Source: Acidiphilium acidophilum
GTDB taxonomy: Bacteria > Pseudomonadota > Alphaproteobacteria > Acetobacterales > Acetobacteraceae
Direction of reading: 5' to 3'
Length of the DNA stretch: 64,000 nt
NCBI RefSeq assembly: GCF_033842475.1
Contig: NZ_JAWXYB010000018.1
Location: forward strand, 248,001-312,000
The notes under the pieces were generated by a model. The model was not told the DNA's origin. It worked only from the letters and a program-made list of their open reading frames with translations, and made no database searches. Numbering within the stretch: position 1 is the first letter of the stretch; every line of letters starts with the position of its first letter. A program made the position numbers and the translations under genes. Shown here in pieces: positions 1 through 8,979 of this stretch.

Positions 1-768
1 TCGACCACGCCGGTCAGTACCCAGGTCGATGTCTACGATGCGCTCGGCAACATGCAGCAGCTCAGCCTGAACTGGACCCAGGGCACCGCAGCCAATAGTT
101 GGAACCTCAACGTCACCTCGCCCAACGCCACCGCCAACCCGATCGCCTCGGCCACCATGGTCTTCGGCCCGACCGGTGCCGATACCGCCGCCGCGAGCGG
201 CACCCTCAGTACCCTGAAGACCAGTACCGCCAATGCGAGCGCAACCCCCAACACCGATGGCAACGAGGCCACCCTGACGATCCCCGCCGATTTCGGCAGC
301 GGCGCGCAACCGATCACCCTAAATTTCGGCACCTATGGCGGCACCGCCGGCCTGACCCAGTATGCCGGGACCAGTCTCAACCTCCAGGGCGCGACCCAGG
401 ATGGTTCGCCCCCCGGCAATTTCAGCAATCTTTCGATCGATACCCAGGGCAACATCACGGTGAATTACAGCAACGGCTTCTCGAAATCGGTCGCCCAGAT
501 CCCGATCGCGACATTCGATGCGCCGGATGCGCTGCAAAACCAGAGCGGTCAGCTCTACACCGCGAGCCAGGGCTCCGGCGCCGCGACGGTCAATGCGGTT
601 GGCAGCAACGGCAGCAGTCTGGTCACCGGTTCGATCGAAAGCTCGAACGTCGATATCGCGACCCAGTTCACCAACCTGATCACCGCCCAGCAGGCCTATA
701 CCGCCAATTCCAAAGTCATCACCACGGCGCAGCAGCTCCTCCAGACCGTCGTGAACATGGTCCAGTAA
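1..768 (+). CDS. flgE: Flagellar hook protein FlgE, C-terminal part (5' end outside window)
   Basis: FlgE subunits build the extracellular hook joining the flagellar rod to the filament. The frame is open from base 1 and gives 255 residues before TAA, so the gene starts upstream of the window. The last 45 residues carry the flagellar basal-body/hook C-terminal signature, with NVDIATQFTNLITAQQAY and a closing helix rich in Gln and Ala, as in FlgE/FlgG proteins. The middle is a Thr/Asn/Ala-rich beta domain typical of hook proteins. flgK follows after about 40 bases in the same direction. Family-level assignment is firm; FlgE rather than another rod/hook paralogue is inferred from the large variable domain and the flgK/flgL neighbours. 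Confidence 0.88.
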   Translation, partial: STTPVSTQVDVYDALGNMQQLSLNWTQGTAANSWNLNVTSPNATANPIASATMVFGPTGADTAAASGTLSTLKTSTANASATPNTDGNEATLTIPADFGSGAQPITLNFGTYGGTAGLTQYAGTSLNLQGATQDGSPPGNFSNLSIDTQGNITVNYSNGFSKSVAQIPIATFDAPDALQNQSGQLYTASQGSGAATVNAVGSNGSSLVTGSIESSNVDIATQFTNLITAQQAYTANSKVITTAQQLLQTVVNMVQ

Positions 769-808
769 ATAAACCGAGCGTTAATCATTTCAGCGGATAC
801 TTCCCATC

Positions 809-2149
809 ATGAGCATCGCATCCGGTCTGTCCATCGCCAATAGCGGCCTTGCTGCGATCGAGGCGCAACTCTCGGTCGTCTCGCAGAATGTCGCAAACGC
901 CAACACCGCCGGCTATTCGGCCGAGTCGGTCTCCCTCACCGCCACCTCGGCGCAGGGGCTCGGCACCGGCGTCAGCGCCGGGCCGGCGATCCAGCTGGTC
1001 AACACCAGCATCCAATCCCAGCTCAACGCCTCGGTCGCCGATCAGTCGTTCCAGCAGACCACCGCTTCCGCACTCACCGGGATCGATCAGGTCATGGGTA
1101 CCCCCGGTCAGGGCAACGATCTGTCGAGCCTGCTCGGCAATCTCCAGTCGGGGTTTACCACCCTGCTGAGCGATCCCGGCAATACCGTCCAGCAATCGGC
1201 GGTCGTCGGGACGGCGCAGAACCTGTCCAACCAGATCAACACCATCGCCAGCGCGCTGGGCAGCGCGGTCACGACCTCTCAGGGCAATGTGGTCGCCGGG
1301 ATCAAATCCCTCAACGCGTCGCTCACCCAGGTCGGCACCCTCAACAACCAGATCATCAGCCTCGCCCAGCAAGGCAGGAGCACCGCGGATCTGCAGAACC
1401 AGCGCGATGCCCTCGTGCAGACCATTGCCGGGCTGACCGGCGCGAAATTGATCGCTCAGCCCACCGGCGCGATCGCGCTCTACACCCCGTCGGGCCTGCA
1501 GTTGCCGACCTCCGGCGCCCCACAGCTGAGCGTTTCCGGAACCGGGGCGGTGATGCTCGGCACCCGGAACGTGACCGCCAGTATCACCACAGGGTCGATC
1601 GGCGCCAACCTGGAGCTTGCATCGAGCACCTTGCCCGATCTCCAATCCGGTCTCGACAATGTCGCCGCCACCCTGGCCAACAGCTTCACCGCCTCAGGTC
1701 TGACCCTGTTCACGCCTGCGGGTGCCAGCGCCACGGCGGCATCCGGCTTTTCCAGCCAGATCACCGTCAATCCCGCCGTGACGCAAAATCCGGCTCTGAT
1801 CCGCGACGGTACGCCGGCGAACGTCAATACGAGTGGTGATGCGGGGTTCACCGGCCTGATCGGCACCATCCTGTCCAATACCCTCAACGGCAGCACCGGC
1901 ACTCTCGCCACCACGACCACCGGATTCACCGCTCAGGAAGCGTCGGTCAGCAGCGCGGCCCAAACCGCCAGTACCGCCGCCACGTCGCTCACCAGCGCGC
2001 TGACCACCCAGGCGTCCACCACCAGCGGCGTCAGCGTCGATCAGCAGATGGGCCTGCTAGTCACGTTACAGAACGCCTACGCGGCAAATGCAAAAGTCGT
2101 CAGCATCGCCCAGCAGATGTGGCAGACCGAGGAGGCGATGATCTCATGA
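809..2149 (+). CDS. flgK: Flagellar hook-associated protein 1 FlgK
   Basis: FlgK is the first hook-filament junction protein, exported through the flagellar type III apparatus. The 446-residue product opens with the rod/hook N-terminal motif (NSGLAAIEAQLSVVSQNVAN followed by NTAGYS) and ends with the matching C-terminal helix (NAYAANAKVVSIAQQMWQT). Both ends form the coiled coil of axial proteins. At 446 residues it is shorter than the roughly 550 of enterobacterial FlgK, the loss being in the variable middle. Its TGA overlaps the flgL ATG in an ATGA junction at 2146-2149, so the two junction proteins are probably translationally coupled. Confidence 0.9.
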   Translation: MSIASGLSIANSGLAAIEAQLSVVSQNVANANTAGYSAESVSLTATSAQGLGTGVSAGPAIQLVNTSIQSQLNASVADQSFQQTTASALTGIDQVMGTPGQGNDLSSLLGNLQSGFTTLLSDPGNTVQQSAVVGTAQNLSNQINTIASALGSAVTTSQGNVVAGIKSLNASLTQVGTLNNQIISLAQQGRSTADLQNQRDALVQTIAGLTGAKLIAQPTGAIALYTPSGLQLPTSGAPQLSVSGTGAVMLGTRNVTASITTGSIGANLELASSTLPDLQSGLDNVAATLANSFTASGLTLFTPAGASATAASGFSSQITVNPAVTQNPALIRDGTPANVNTSGDAGFTGLIGTILSNTLNGSTGTLATTTTGFTAQEASVSSAAQTASTAATSLTSALTTQASTTSGVSVDQQMGLLVTLQNAYAANAKVVSIAQQMWQTEEAMIS

Positions 2150-3219
2150 GCGGTTCAATTTCCGGGCTGACCGGCGGCAGTTACGGGCTGATGCAGCAGC
2201 TGATCGCCGATTCCGGGGCGACCTACGCACGGCTCAGCCAACTCACCACCCAATCATCCACCGGATATGTCGCCGGCACTTATGCCGGGCTCGACAACGC
2301 AACGACCGGCTCGGCTGCCGGGGCGCTCTCGATCGCGCCACAGATCGCCGGGATCAATAACACGGTCTCCACGCTCAACGCGGTTGCCGGCCAGATGGGC
2401 GTGCAGCAATCCACGATCACCACGATCAGCCAGATCGCGACTGCGGCGCTGAGCCAGTTCCAGCAAGTCAACGCCATCAGTCCGCAGAGCATGACGACGG
2501 CGGCGGCCAGCGCCAGACAGGCGATGGTCCAGATTGCCGGGCTGCTCAATACCCAGGACGGATCGACCTATATCTTCGGCGGTCAGAACAGCGGCACCGC
2601 ACCGGTCCCGAATGCGCCCGCCATCACGAGTTCCAGCTTTTTCACCGCGATCCAGAGCGCGGTATCGGGGCTTGCGACCAGTGGCGCGAGCGCGACCACC
2701 GCGGCGATATTCAGTGCCGCAAGCACCCGGAGCCCGTTCAACGCGCCGATCGGCACGAATACGCCCTTACCTCAGGTCGCAGGCGCTGACGGGGCCATGA
2801 TCACGACCGGAATTTCGGCCACCGCGAATGCCTTCGTCCCATCCACCGGACCTGACACGACCGGGTCCTACATGGGTGACATCATGACCGCGCTGGCCAC
2901 CATCGGCAGCATGAGTACTGCCGATGTCGGGACCTCGGGCTTTGCCGGCTTCGCGGCCACCACCGCGAATACGTTGAGCAGCGCTATCGGCACCATGGCC
3001 CAGGATGCCGGGGTCCTCGGCAACAACCAGGCCTCGCTCGCCACGCAATCGACCAACCTGCAAGCGACCTCCACCGCGCTCAGCACCCAGCTCGCCAGTT
3101 TCGATCAGGTCGACATGACCAGCACACTGGCCAACCTGTCATCGACGCAGACGCAGTTGCAGGCATCGTACCAACTCATCGCCGCGATGAAAACAATGTC
3201 CCTCACCCAGTATATTTGA
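2146..3219 (+). CDS. flgL: Flagellar hook-associated protein 3 FlgL
   Basis: FlgL is the second hook-filament junction protein. I place the start at the ATG at 2146, inside the flgK stop, because the protein then begins MSGSISGLTGGSYGLMQQL and lines up with flagellin-like N-termini; a longer reading from 2119 would overlap flgK further with no gain. The product is 357 residues. The N-terminal helix region has the flagellin-family spacing (QLTTQSSTGYVAGTYAGLD), and the C-terminal helix region includes LASFDQVDMTSTLANLSSTQ, typical of FlgL. It lies between flgK and the flagellin gene, the usual position. Confidence 0.87.
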   Translation: MSGSISGLTGGSYGLMQQLIADSGATYARLSQLTTQSSTGYVAGTYAGLDNATTGSAAGALSIAPQIAGINNTVSTLNAVAGQMGVQQSTITTISQIATAALSQFQQVNAISPQSMTTAAASARQAMVQIAGLLNTQDGSTYIFGGQNSGTAPVPNAPAITSSSFFTAIQSAVSGLATSGASATTAAIFSAASTRSPFNAPIGTNTPLPQVAGADGAMITTGISATANAFVPSTGPDTTGSYMGDIMTALATIGSMSTADVGTSGFAGFAATTANTLSSAIGTMAQDAGVLGNNQASLATQSTNLQATSTALSTQLASFDQVDMTSTLANLSSTQTQLQASYQLIAAMKTMSLTQYI

Positions 3220-3315
3220 GGGATTGTCTTCACCGGGCGTTAATCTGTTCGGCGCAATATACGCCATCCCCGCAAAATGCGGATCTACAGTTAAAATATA
3301 TCCAAGGAAAATACC

Positions 3316-4194
3316 ATGTCTGGTGTTATCAGCTCCGTCATCACCAACTCCGCCGCAATGGTTGCGGTCGAGTCGCTCAACTCGATCAACACAGCGTTGC
3401 AGACCACTCAAACGGCGGTTTCGACCGGTTACTCGGTCAATCAGGCGTCGGACAATGGTGCCGCCTACGCGGTCGCCCAGTCGATCCGCACCAATATTTC
3501 GGGCCTCACCGCCGCCAACCAGCAGCTCGGCGACACTCAGGGCCTGCTCGCGACCACCAACACTGCCCTGACTCAGGTTTCCGACCTGATGCAGAGCATG
3601 GATCAGACGCTCGTCAATTTGTCGAGCGGCACGTTGTCGAGCTCGCAGCGCACCCAGTATGCAGCGCAATTCTCCTCGCAGCTTTCGAACATCAAATCGT
3701 TCATCACTGGTGCCAGCTACAACGGCACGGCTTTGATCGGCAGCAGCACGGGCACCCTGACCCCCACTTCGGCCACATTCAAAACCGGCATCACTGTCTC
3801 GATCGACGCTTCGGGCAGTACGCTGGGAATCGCTGCGACCAGCCTGACGGCCGTTTACACCGCAATGAGTACCATCAACACCGGCCTCGCATCGGCGGCG
3901 TCCTCCACGGTCGGCAAATTCCTCTCGGCCACCGGCGGCTTCACCACGGCGGTCGCCTCGGTTGGGGGCTACATGAACACCTACGGTAATCTGACCAACC
4001 AGATCAACAGCCAGATCACCTACAACCAGAACAAGATGGATGCGTTGAGCAACGGGCTCGGCGCGCTGGTCGATGCCAACATGGCCGCCGAATCCGCCAC
4101 GTTGCAATCGCTCCAGATCCAGCAGCAGCTGGCCACCTCCTCGCTTTCGATCGCGGATCAGTCGCCGTCGCTGCTGACCAAGCTCTTCCCGTAA
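3316..4194 (+). CDS. fliC: Flagellin
   Basis: This is the structural subunit of the flagellar filament. The 292-residue protein has the two conserved flagellin ends. The N-terminal D0/D1 helices run over about residues 1-110 (SLNSINTALQTTQTAVSTGY, then VNQASDNGAAYAVAQ). The C-terminal D1/D0 region ends with DANMAAESATLQSLQIQQQL and STSLSIADQ-like residues. The surface domain between them is small and Ser/Thr-rich (residues about 130-200), offering many hydroxyl side chains for O-glycosylation. An AAGGAAA ribosome site lies just before the ATG. flbT and flaF follow directly, as usual for alphaproteobacterial flagellin genes. Confidence 0.93.
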   Translation: MSGVISSVITNSAAMVAVESLNSINTALQTTQTAVSTGYSVNQASDNGAAYAVAQSIRTNISGLTAANQQLGDTQGLLATTNTALTQVSDLMQSMDQTLVNLSSGTLSSSQRTQYAAQFSSQLSNIKSFITGASYNGTALIGSSTGTLTPTSATFKTGITVSIDASGSTLGIAATSLTAVYTAMSTINTGLASAASSTVGKFLSATGGFTTAVASVGGYMNTYGNLTNQINSQITYNQNKMDALSNGLGALVDANMAAESATLQSLQIQQQLATSSLSIADQSPSLLTKLFP

Positions 4195-4207
4195 TCCAGT
4201 CCGCGTC

Positions 4208-4232
4208 TCCGGCCCGCCAGCGGCGGGTCGGA
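4208..4232 (+). terminator. Hairpin between flagellin and flbT
   Basis: An 11-bp GC-rich inverted repeat (4208-4218 and 4222-4232, one G-U pair, three-base loop) lies 14 bases after the flagellin stop and is followed by a short GTTT. It could act as a partial terminator or as a 3' stabiliser that sets high flagellin and lower flbT/flaF expression. The T-run is weak, so full termination is doubtful. Confidence 0.5.
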
Positions 4233-4263
4233 GCTCGTTTCATGAAAGCGCCAGGAAAATCCG

Positions 4264-4662
4264 ATGTCGGTGTTGGTACTCGAACTGCGTCAGGGCGATG
4301 TCATGGTCCTCAACGGGGCACCGATCCGGTTCCGGACCAAGTCGCGGATCGAACTCACCGCCAAGGCGCGGTTCATGTTCGGCAAGCAGATCCTCCGCCC
4401 CGACGAAGTCGATTCGCCGGCGAAGCGGATCTATTTCGCCCTGCAGACCGCCTATATCGGCACCGAAGACGAACGCGCAGTCGCGCTCGTGCGCGCCCAA
4501 TCCCTCATCGAGGAGTTCAAGGCGGCGACCACCTCGGCTCTCGCCCGCGAAATCCTTGACAAGGCCCTCGGCTTCGCCCGTGCCGATGATTGCTACGAAG
4601 CCCTGAAACTCGCGCGTCGGATCATGCGGCACGAAGCCGCTGTCCTGCAAGCCAACCAGTGA
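4264..4662 (+). CDS. flbT: Flagellin synthesis regulator FlbT
   Basis: FlbT post-transcriptionally controls flagellin in Caulobacter and relatives by binding the 5' region of flagellin mRNA. The 132-residue product matches FlbT along its length: an N-terminal beta part (ELRQGDVMVLNGAPIRF), the conserved RIYFALQTAYIG stretch around residue 60, and a helical C-terminus (YEALKLARRIMRHEA). I use the ATG at 4264, preceded by CCAGGAAAA. A reading from 4242 exists in another frame and is discarded. It sits between the flagellin gene and flaF, the standard arrangement. Confidence 0.92.
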   Translation: MSVLVLELRQGDVMVLNGAPIRFRTKSRIELTAKARFMFGKQILRPDEVDSPAKRIYFALQTAYIGTEDERAVALVRAQSLIEEFKAATTSALAREILDKALGFARADDCYEALKLARRIMRHEAAVLQANQ

Positions 4663-4678
4663 TCAAAAAGGATCGAAC

Positions 4679-5020
4679 ATGTCTTCAACCTCCCGTGTTC
4701 TGAAAGCCTACGGTTCCGCCTCCGCCCTGCGCAGCCAGCGTGAGCAGGACGCCGAAATCTTCCGCCGCGTCAGCGCCGGACTGCGCTCGGTGTCCGACGA
4801 AATGAGCAAGGTCCGCGCGATCGCGGATGCACGGCGGCTCTGGCAGACCGTTCTCGCCGCCAACCACGATCCCCTCAACCCGCTGCCCGCGCCCCTGCGC
4901 GCCCAGATTATCGCGGTTGCCAACACAGCACTCCGCACCACCGATGATGCCCAGCCCAACCTGCCGTTCCTTGCCGAGATCGCCGATAATTTCGCGGCTG
5001 GTCTCAGCGGGCAGCGCTGA
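4679..5020 (+). CDS. flaF: Flagellar biosynthesis regulator FlaF
   Basis: FlaF is a small cytoplasmic protein that promotes flagellin synthesis or secretion and works opposite to FlbT in Caulobacter-type systems. The 113-residue product shows the family pattern: a Tyr-containing start (VLKAYGSASALRSQREQDAE), a central LWQTVLAANHDPLNPLP block and a C-terminal helix beginning PNLPFLAEIADN. An AAGGATC ribosome site precedes the ATG by six bases. It follows flbT by 16 bases, so the two are co-transcribed. Confidence 0.9.
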   Translation: MSSTSRVLKAYGSASALRSQREQDAEIFRRVSAGLRSVSDEMSKVRAIADARRLWQTVLAANHDPLNPLPAPLRAQIIAVANTALRTTDDAQPNLPFLAEIADNFAAGLSGQR

Positions 5021-5075
5021 CTGGTCGGCATCACAATGCATCATGCAATGACGGCCAGTTAGAGGAGGCGGCATC

Positions 5076-5969
5076 GTGTCGGTCAGCTTCACAGGATTGC
5101 CCACCAATCTCGCCAGCCTGTTCTCGCCCCTCTCGGCGACCGGGGCGAGTTCTGCTGCCAGCATCACCTCGATCCTGAACGCGGCCTACGCCGGCACCAC
5201 CACGGCCGCGACCGGTGCCGCTTCGGAAAATCCGATCATTGCGTTGCAGATTGCGCAACGCAACCAGACTTCGGACGTCAAGGCCGAAACACTGCAACCC
5301 GCAGTCCAGCGTGACATCGCGGCGTTCACCAAAGCCGTGCAGACCGCCAAAACACCGCAGCAGCTCCTGTCCAATCCCACCGTGCTGACCGTGCTGCTGA
5401 CCGCCAACGGACTTGGTTCCGATGCGAGCTATCCCGCCCTCGCACAGAAGGCGCTGATGTCCAACCCATCCGATCCCAACTCGCTTGCCAATCAGCTCTC
5501 GGGCAGCAATTCGCAATGGCTTTCAGCCGCTCAGACCTATCAGTTCGCGACCAAGGGGCTATCGATCATCCAGGACCCGAAAGTGCTCAGCACCATCACC
5601 AACGGCTATGCCGAAGTCCTCTGGCGACAGTCGCTCGACCAGCAGACCCCCGGCCTCTCCAACGCCCTCTACTTCATCCAGAACGCCAGCACCTTCACAT
5701 CGGCCAACCAGATCCTCGGTGATTCCGTCGCGCGTTCGGTCGTCACCACGGCGCTCGGCATCCCTCAGCAGCTCGCCTACCAGCCGCTCAGCGCGCAACA
5801 GCAGGCCATCACCAGCCAGTTGACGATTTCGGATCTGCAGAACCCGAAATTCGTTCAGTCCTTCGCCGACCGTTATCTCGCCGTCATGCAATCCACCGCG
5901 CAGAGCAGTTCCGGATCGGCCTCCAGCCTCTCATCCCTCGCGGTCCAGTCTCAGGGACTGATCGCCTAA
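5076..5969 (+). CDS. DUF1217 flagellar-locus protein
   Basis: This 297-residue protein belongs, from its sequence pattern, to DUF1217, a family found in alphaproteobacterial flagellar clusters with unknown biochemical role. Supporting blocks are the early NPIIALQIAQRNQT segment, the central TYQFATKGLSIIQDPKVL region and the C-terminal LGIPQQLAYQPLSAQQQAI followed by NPKFVQSFADRYLAVMQ. The start is GTG at 5076, chosen because a strong AGAGGAGG ribosome site lies at 5061-5068. It is in line with flaF and the TPR gene downstream, consistent with one flagellar transcript. Confidence 0.78.
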   Translation: MSVSFTGLPTNLASLFSPLSATGASSAASITSILNAAYAGTTTAATGAASENPIIALQIAQRNQTSDVKAETLQPAVQRDIAAFTKAVQTAKTPQQLLSNPTVLTVLLTANGLGSDASYPALAQKALMSNPSDPNSLANQLSGSNSQWLSAAQTYQFATKGLSIIQDPKVLSTITNGYAEVLWRQSLDQQTPGLSNALYFIQNASTFTSANQILGDSVARSVVTTALGIPQQLAYQPLSAQQQAITSQLTISDLQNPKFVQSFADRYLAVMQSTAQSSSGSASSLSSLAVQSQGLIA

Positions 5970-5992
5970 CCCACGGTTAAAGGACATAAAAC

Positions 5993-6742
5993 ATGACCGC
6001 CGTTCCCCATCTCCAGGAAGCGACTCCCCCCGATTTCTCAACGACGCTGATCGAGCGCATCCGCAGCCTGATCGGGCGGGGCCAGTTCAACGCCGCATCC
6101 CTGCTGCTTCCCACGCTTGAGAAACTCGGGGTTCCGGCGGAACGGATATCGTTTCTGCGGGTGGAGATCGCGCTCGGTCGCGGTGATCAGGACGCGGCGC
6201 GCAGCGCGATCGATGCGGGCCTCGCCCGCGATCCGCACAGTGCCGATCTTCTCGTCCTGCGTGCCCGCTTCGCGCTCGCCAACCGCGATCTGGTCGGTGC
6301 GGCGCTTGCAGCGGCGGACGCGATCACCGCAGCACCCGATCATGGTGCCGCGAAATCACTTCTCGGTCAGGCTCTGCTGGCTCTCGGCCAGACCGAACAG
6401 GCCGTGATCTGCCTGCGCGAGGCCGCCGATGATCTGCCGGGGGATTTCGGCACGATCGAGGCGCTCACCACTGCAGCACCGCGCGAGGCCGTGGCAGCGA
6501 TCCGTGAGTGGATCGCGGGTGGTCACGCCGGAACCCCGATCCGCAACCTTCTGATCAATGCGCTGCTCGCCGCCGGTGAAACCGAGATGGCGACGGCGGA
6601 AATTCGCACCCTGACCGCCGCCGGGCTCGGCGACGGCCAGACCAGCCTTCTCGCGGTCAAGGCCGCGATCGATGCGGAAAACTGGTCCGAAGCGACCACC
6701 CTGTTCAACGCCACCACCCGTCATCTGCCCCGTCATGCTTGA
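5993..6742 (+). CDS. TPR-repeat protein in flagellar operon
   Basis: The 249-residue product consists almost wholly of alpha-helical tetratricopeptide-like repeats, for example LIGRGQFNAASLLLPTLEKL, GDQDAARSAIDAGLARDPHS and GQTEQAVICLREAADDLPG. TPR scaffolds bind proteins. No catalytic domain is visible. Its last eight bases overlap the start of the TPR-glycosyltransferase gene, so the two are probably translationally coupled, and it may help present flagellin or another substrate to that enzyme. That role is inference from position only. An AAAGGACAT ribosome site precedes the ATG. Confidence 0.72.
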   Translation: MTAVPHLQEATPPDFSTTLIERIRSLIGRGQFNAASLLLPTLEKLGVPAERISFLRVEIALGRGDQDAARSAIDAGLARDPHSADLLVLRARFALANRDLVGAALAAADAITAAPDHGAAKSLLGQALLALGQTEQAVICLREAADDLPGDFGTIEALTTAAPREAVAAIREWIAGGHAGTPIRNLLINALLAAGETEMATAEIRTLTAAGLGDGQTSLLAVKAAIDAENWSEATTLFNATTRHLPRHA

Positions 6743-8948
6743 TGCGGCGTCATCGCCCGCCGAACTCACCGACCCCACCGCGATTCTGACGCAGGCCATC
6801 CTGCTCGATCAGGAGGGGGAGGCGGCAACGGCCCGGGCGCTGATGCGCTCGGTTGCCGCACTCCGGCCCGATTGGGACGAACCCTGGCTGCGGATCGGCC
6901 AGAGCCTGCGCCGGGACGGCGCGCCGGATGAGGCCATCCGTGCCTATGACATGGCACTCGCCCGCAATCCGGCGCGGGTCGAGGCCTTGCTCGCGCGTAG
7001 CACGCTGGCTCTCGGCAATCAGGATCCGAGCGGCGCGGTCGACTTGCTGTGCCGCGCGACCACGATCGACCCGAACTGCCACGAAGCCTGGCACGCCCTG
7101 GGATACGCCTATTTCGCGCGACAGCTGCCCGAAGCGGCACTTCACGCGCTGGCCAATGCGGGCCGGTTGGCACCCGACTGTTTCCGCTATGCGTGCGATC
7201 TGACCGAACTTGCCGAACAGATCGGTCCATCCGTCGCCGTCACCGTGCCCGACTGGTCGGACGGCGTCGGCCTCGCGCTCGCGGGCCGCGCCGCCCGACG
7301 GCGTGGCGACCTCGACGAAGCGGTGGATACGCTTGAGGCCGCGTCGGCCCTGATGCCCGATGAGCCATGGGTGCTCAAGGAACTCGCCGATGTCTATCTC
7401 AGCGCGCTGCGGCCCGAAGCCGCCGAGCCGGTCCTGCGCGAGGCTCTCCGCCGGGAACCCGGTAACCTGACCCTCTTGAATGATCTCGGCGTGTGTCTCG
7501 GCCGCCAATACCGTTTCGGCGAGGCGGAGGCGGTGCTCAACCGCATGCGCGATACCGAGCAAATGTCTGCCGTCATGCTGTTCAACCGGGCGATGATGCG
7601 CGCCTCCGCGGGCGATCTCGCCGGGTCCTGCGCCGATATCGAAATCGCCAAGGGCCGCTCGACCGATGTGGTCGCGGCCCTGATCGCGGAATGCACCCTG
7701 CTGCCTTATCGTGGGGGCATGACTGCCGCCACGCTGCGCGACGCGATGACCCTGCTGGGCAACGCCTTGCCGCGGCCCGATCAACCGGCTGTGCACAGCC
7801 GAGCCGTCACGCAGGCCGATCGCGACCGGACGCTGCGGGTCGGGCTGCTCTCCAACACCTTGCGCCAGCACCCGGTCGGCTGGCTGACCTTCGCCGGATT
7901 TCAGGCGCTCGATCCGGCGGATTTCGCGCTGCATTGCTTCGGCAAGTACGACGAAAACGACCGGTTCGCGCAGGATTTCGCCCGCCATGTCGCTGCGTGG
8001 CATTCAATCGCAAGCCGCGACGATGCCGCGATCGCGGCACTGATCGCCGATCAGCAGATCGATATCCTGATCGACCTCAGCGGCTTCTGCGATGGCGGGC
8101 GCGTGGCGGTGCTGGCCCAGCGTGCAGCGCCGGTGCAGATGAAATGGGTCGGTTCGCAGGCCAGCACCACCGGGGTTGCCGAAATCGACTGGATGATCAC
8201 CGATCGGTGGGAGACCCCGCCCGGCTTTGAGACCTTCTACACCGAAAATCTGCTCCGCCTCGCCGATGGCTATGTCTGTTACATGCCGCCCGCAGCCGCG
8301 CCCGAGGTCAGCGCCTTACCCGCTCTGGCCAATGCGCACATCACCTTCGGCTGCTTCAACAATCTCGCCAAGCTCACCGATGACACGCTGCGCCTCTGGG
8401 CCGCCGTGCTCGACCGTGTGCCCAACGCCCGTCTCACCCTGCGCTGTCCGCAATTCTCCGAGGCCAATGTGCGGGACCGGTTTCCTGGCCGCGCGCAGGC
8501 GCTCGGTATCGACCCGTCCCGCCTCACGCTCGAAGGTCGCGCTCCTCATCGGGAATTCATGGCGGCCTATCGCGGGGTGGATATCGCGCTCGACCCCTAC
8601 CCCTATTCCGGCGGCCTCACCACGTGCGAGGCGATGTTCATGGGGGTGCCGGTGATCACCCTGGCGGGCGATTTCTTTGCTGCCCGCCACTCGGTCAGTC
8701 ACCTCTCCAATGTCGGTCTGTGCGACTGCATCGCGACCACGCCGGAGACCTACATCGACCGTGCGGTTTCCCTCGCCGCCGACCTGCCTGCCTTGGCCCA
8801 TCTGCGGGCCGATCTGCGCCGGCGCATGCTGGCCAGCCCCCTGTGCGACGCCCCGCGTTTCGGTCGGAGCCTCGGCACGGCGCTCCGAAGGGTCTGGCAT
8901 GACCATTGCGACCACCACCTCGTCGCCCACGAACCGGAGCGGGCTTGA
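6735..8948 (+). CDS. TPR-GT41 (SPINDLY/OGT-like) glycosyltransferase, probable flagellin glycosyltransferase
   Basis: The 737-residue protein has TPR repeats over about residues 30-340 and a GT41-type catalytic region from about 365. Visible catalytic landmarks are RVGLLSNTLRQHPVGW near 370 (with the conserved His), FGCFNNLAKLTDDTLRLW near 540, and the sugar-nucleotide-binding DPYPYSGGLTTCEAMFMG near 620. GT41 enzymes attach sugars to Ser/Thr of proteins. Caulobacter FlmG has the same TPR plus OGT-like layout and glycosylates flagellin, so flagellin encoded a few genes upstream is the likely substrate (inference). I chose ATG 6735 over an upstream reading from 6672 because it overlaps the preceding stop by eight bases. 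Confidence 0.83.
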   Translation: MLDAASSPAELTDPTAILTQAILLDQEGEAATARALMRSVAALRPDWDEPWLRIGQSLRRDGAPDEAIRAYDMALARNPARVEALLARSTLALGNQDPSGAVDLLCRATTIDPNCHEAWHALGYAYFARQLPEAALHALANAGRLAPDCFRYACDLTELAEQIGPSVAVTVPDWSDGVGLALAGRAARRRGDLDEAVDTLEAASALMPDEPWVLKELADVYLSALRPEAAEPVLREALRREPGNLTLLNDLGVCLGRQYRFGEAEAVLNRMRDTEQMSAVMLFNRAMMRASAGDLAGSCADIEIAKGRSTDVVAALIAECTLLPYRGGMTAATLRDAMTLLGNALPRPDQPAVHSRAVTQADRDRTLRVGLLSNTLRQHPVGWLTFAGFQALDPADFALHCFGKYDENDRFAQDFARHVAAWHSIASRDDAAIAALIADQQIDILIDLSGFCDGGRVAVLAQRAAPVQMKWVGSQASTTGVAEIDWMITDRWETPPGFETFYTENLLRLADGYVCYMPPAAAPEVSALPALANAHITFGCFNNLAKLTDDTLRLWAAVLDRVPNARLTLRCPQFSEANVRDRFPGRAQALGIDPSRLTLEGRAPHREFMAAYRGVDIALDPYPYSGGLTTCEAMFMGVPVITLAGDFFAARHSVSHLSNVGLCDCIATTPETYIDRAVSLAADLPALAHLRADLRRRMLASPLCDAPRFGRSLGTALRRVWHDHCDHHLVAHEPERA

Positions 8949-8979
8949 TCCGTCGGGGCCGATGTGGTCCTGCACCTGC

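Noticed and set aside
8677-8979. N-terminal extension of the aminotransferase
   Set aside because: This stretch lies wholly inside the glycosyltransferase coding region in another frame and lacks conserved residues.
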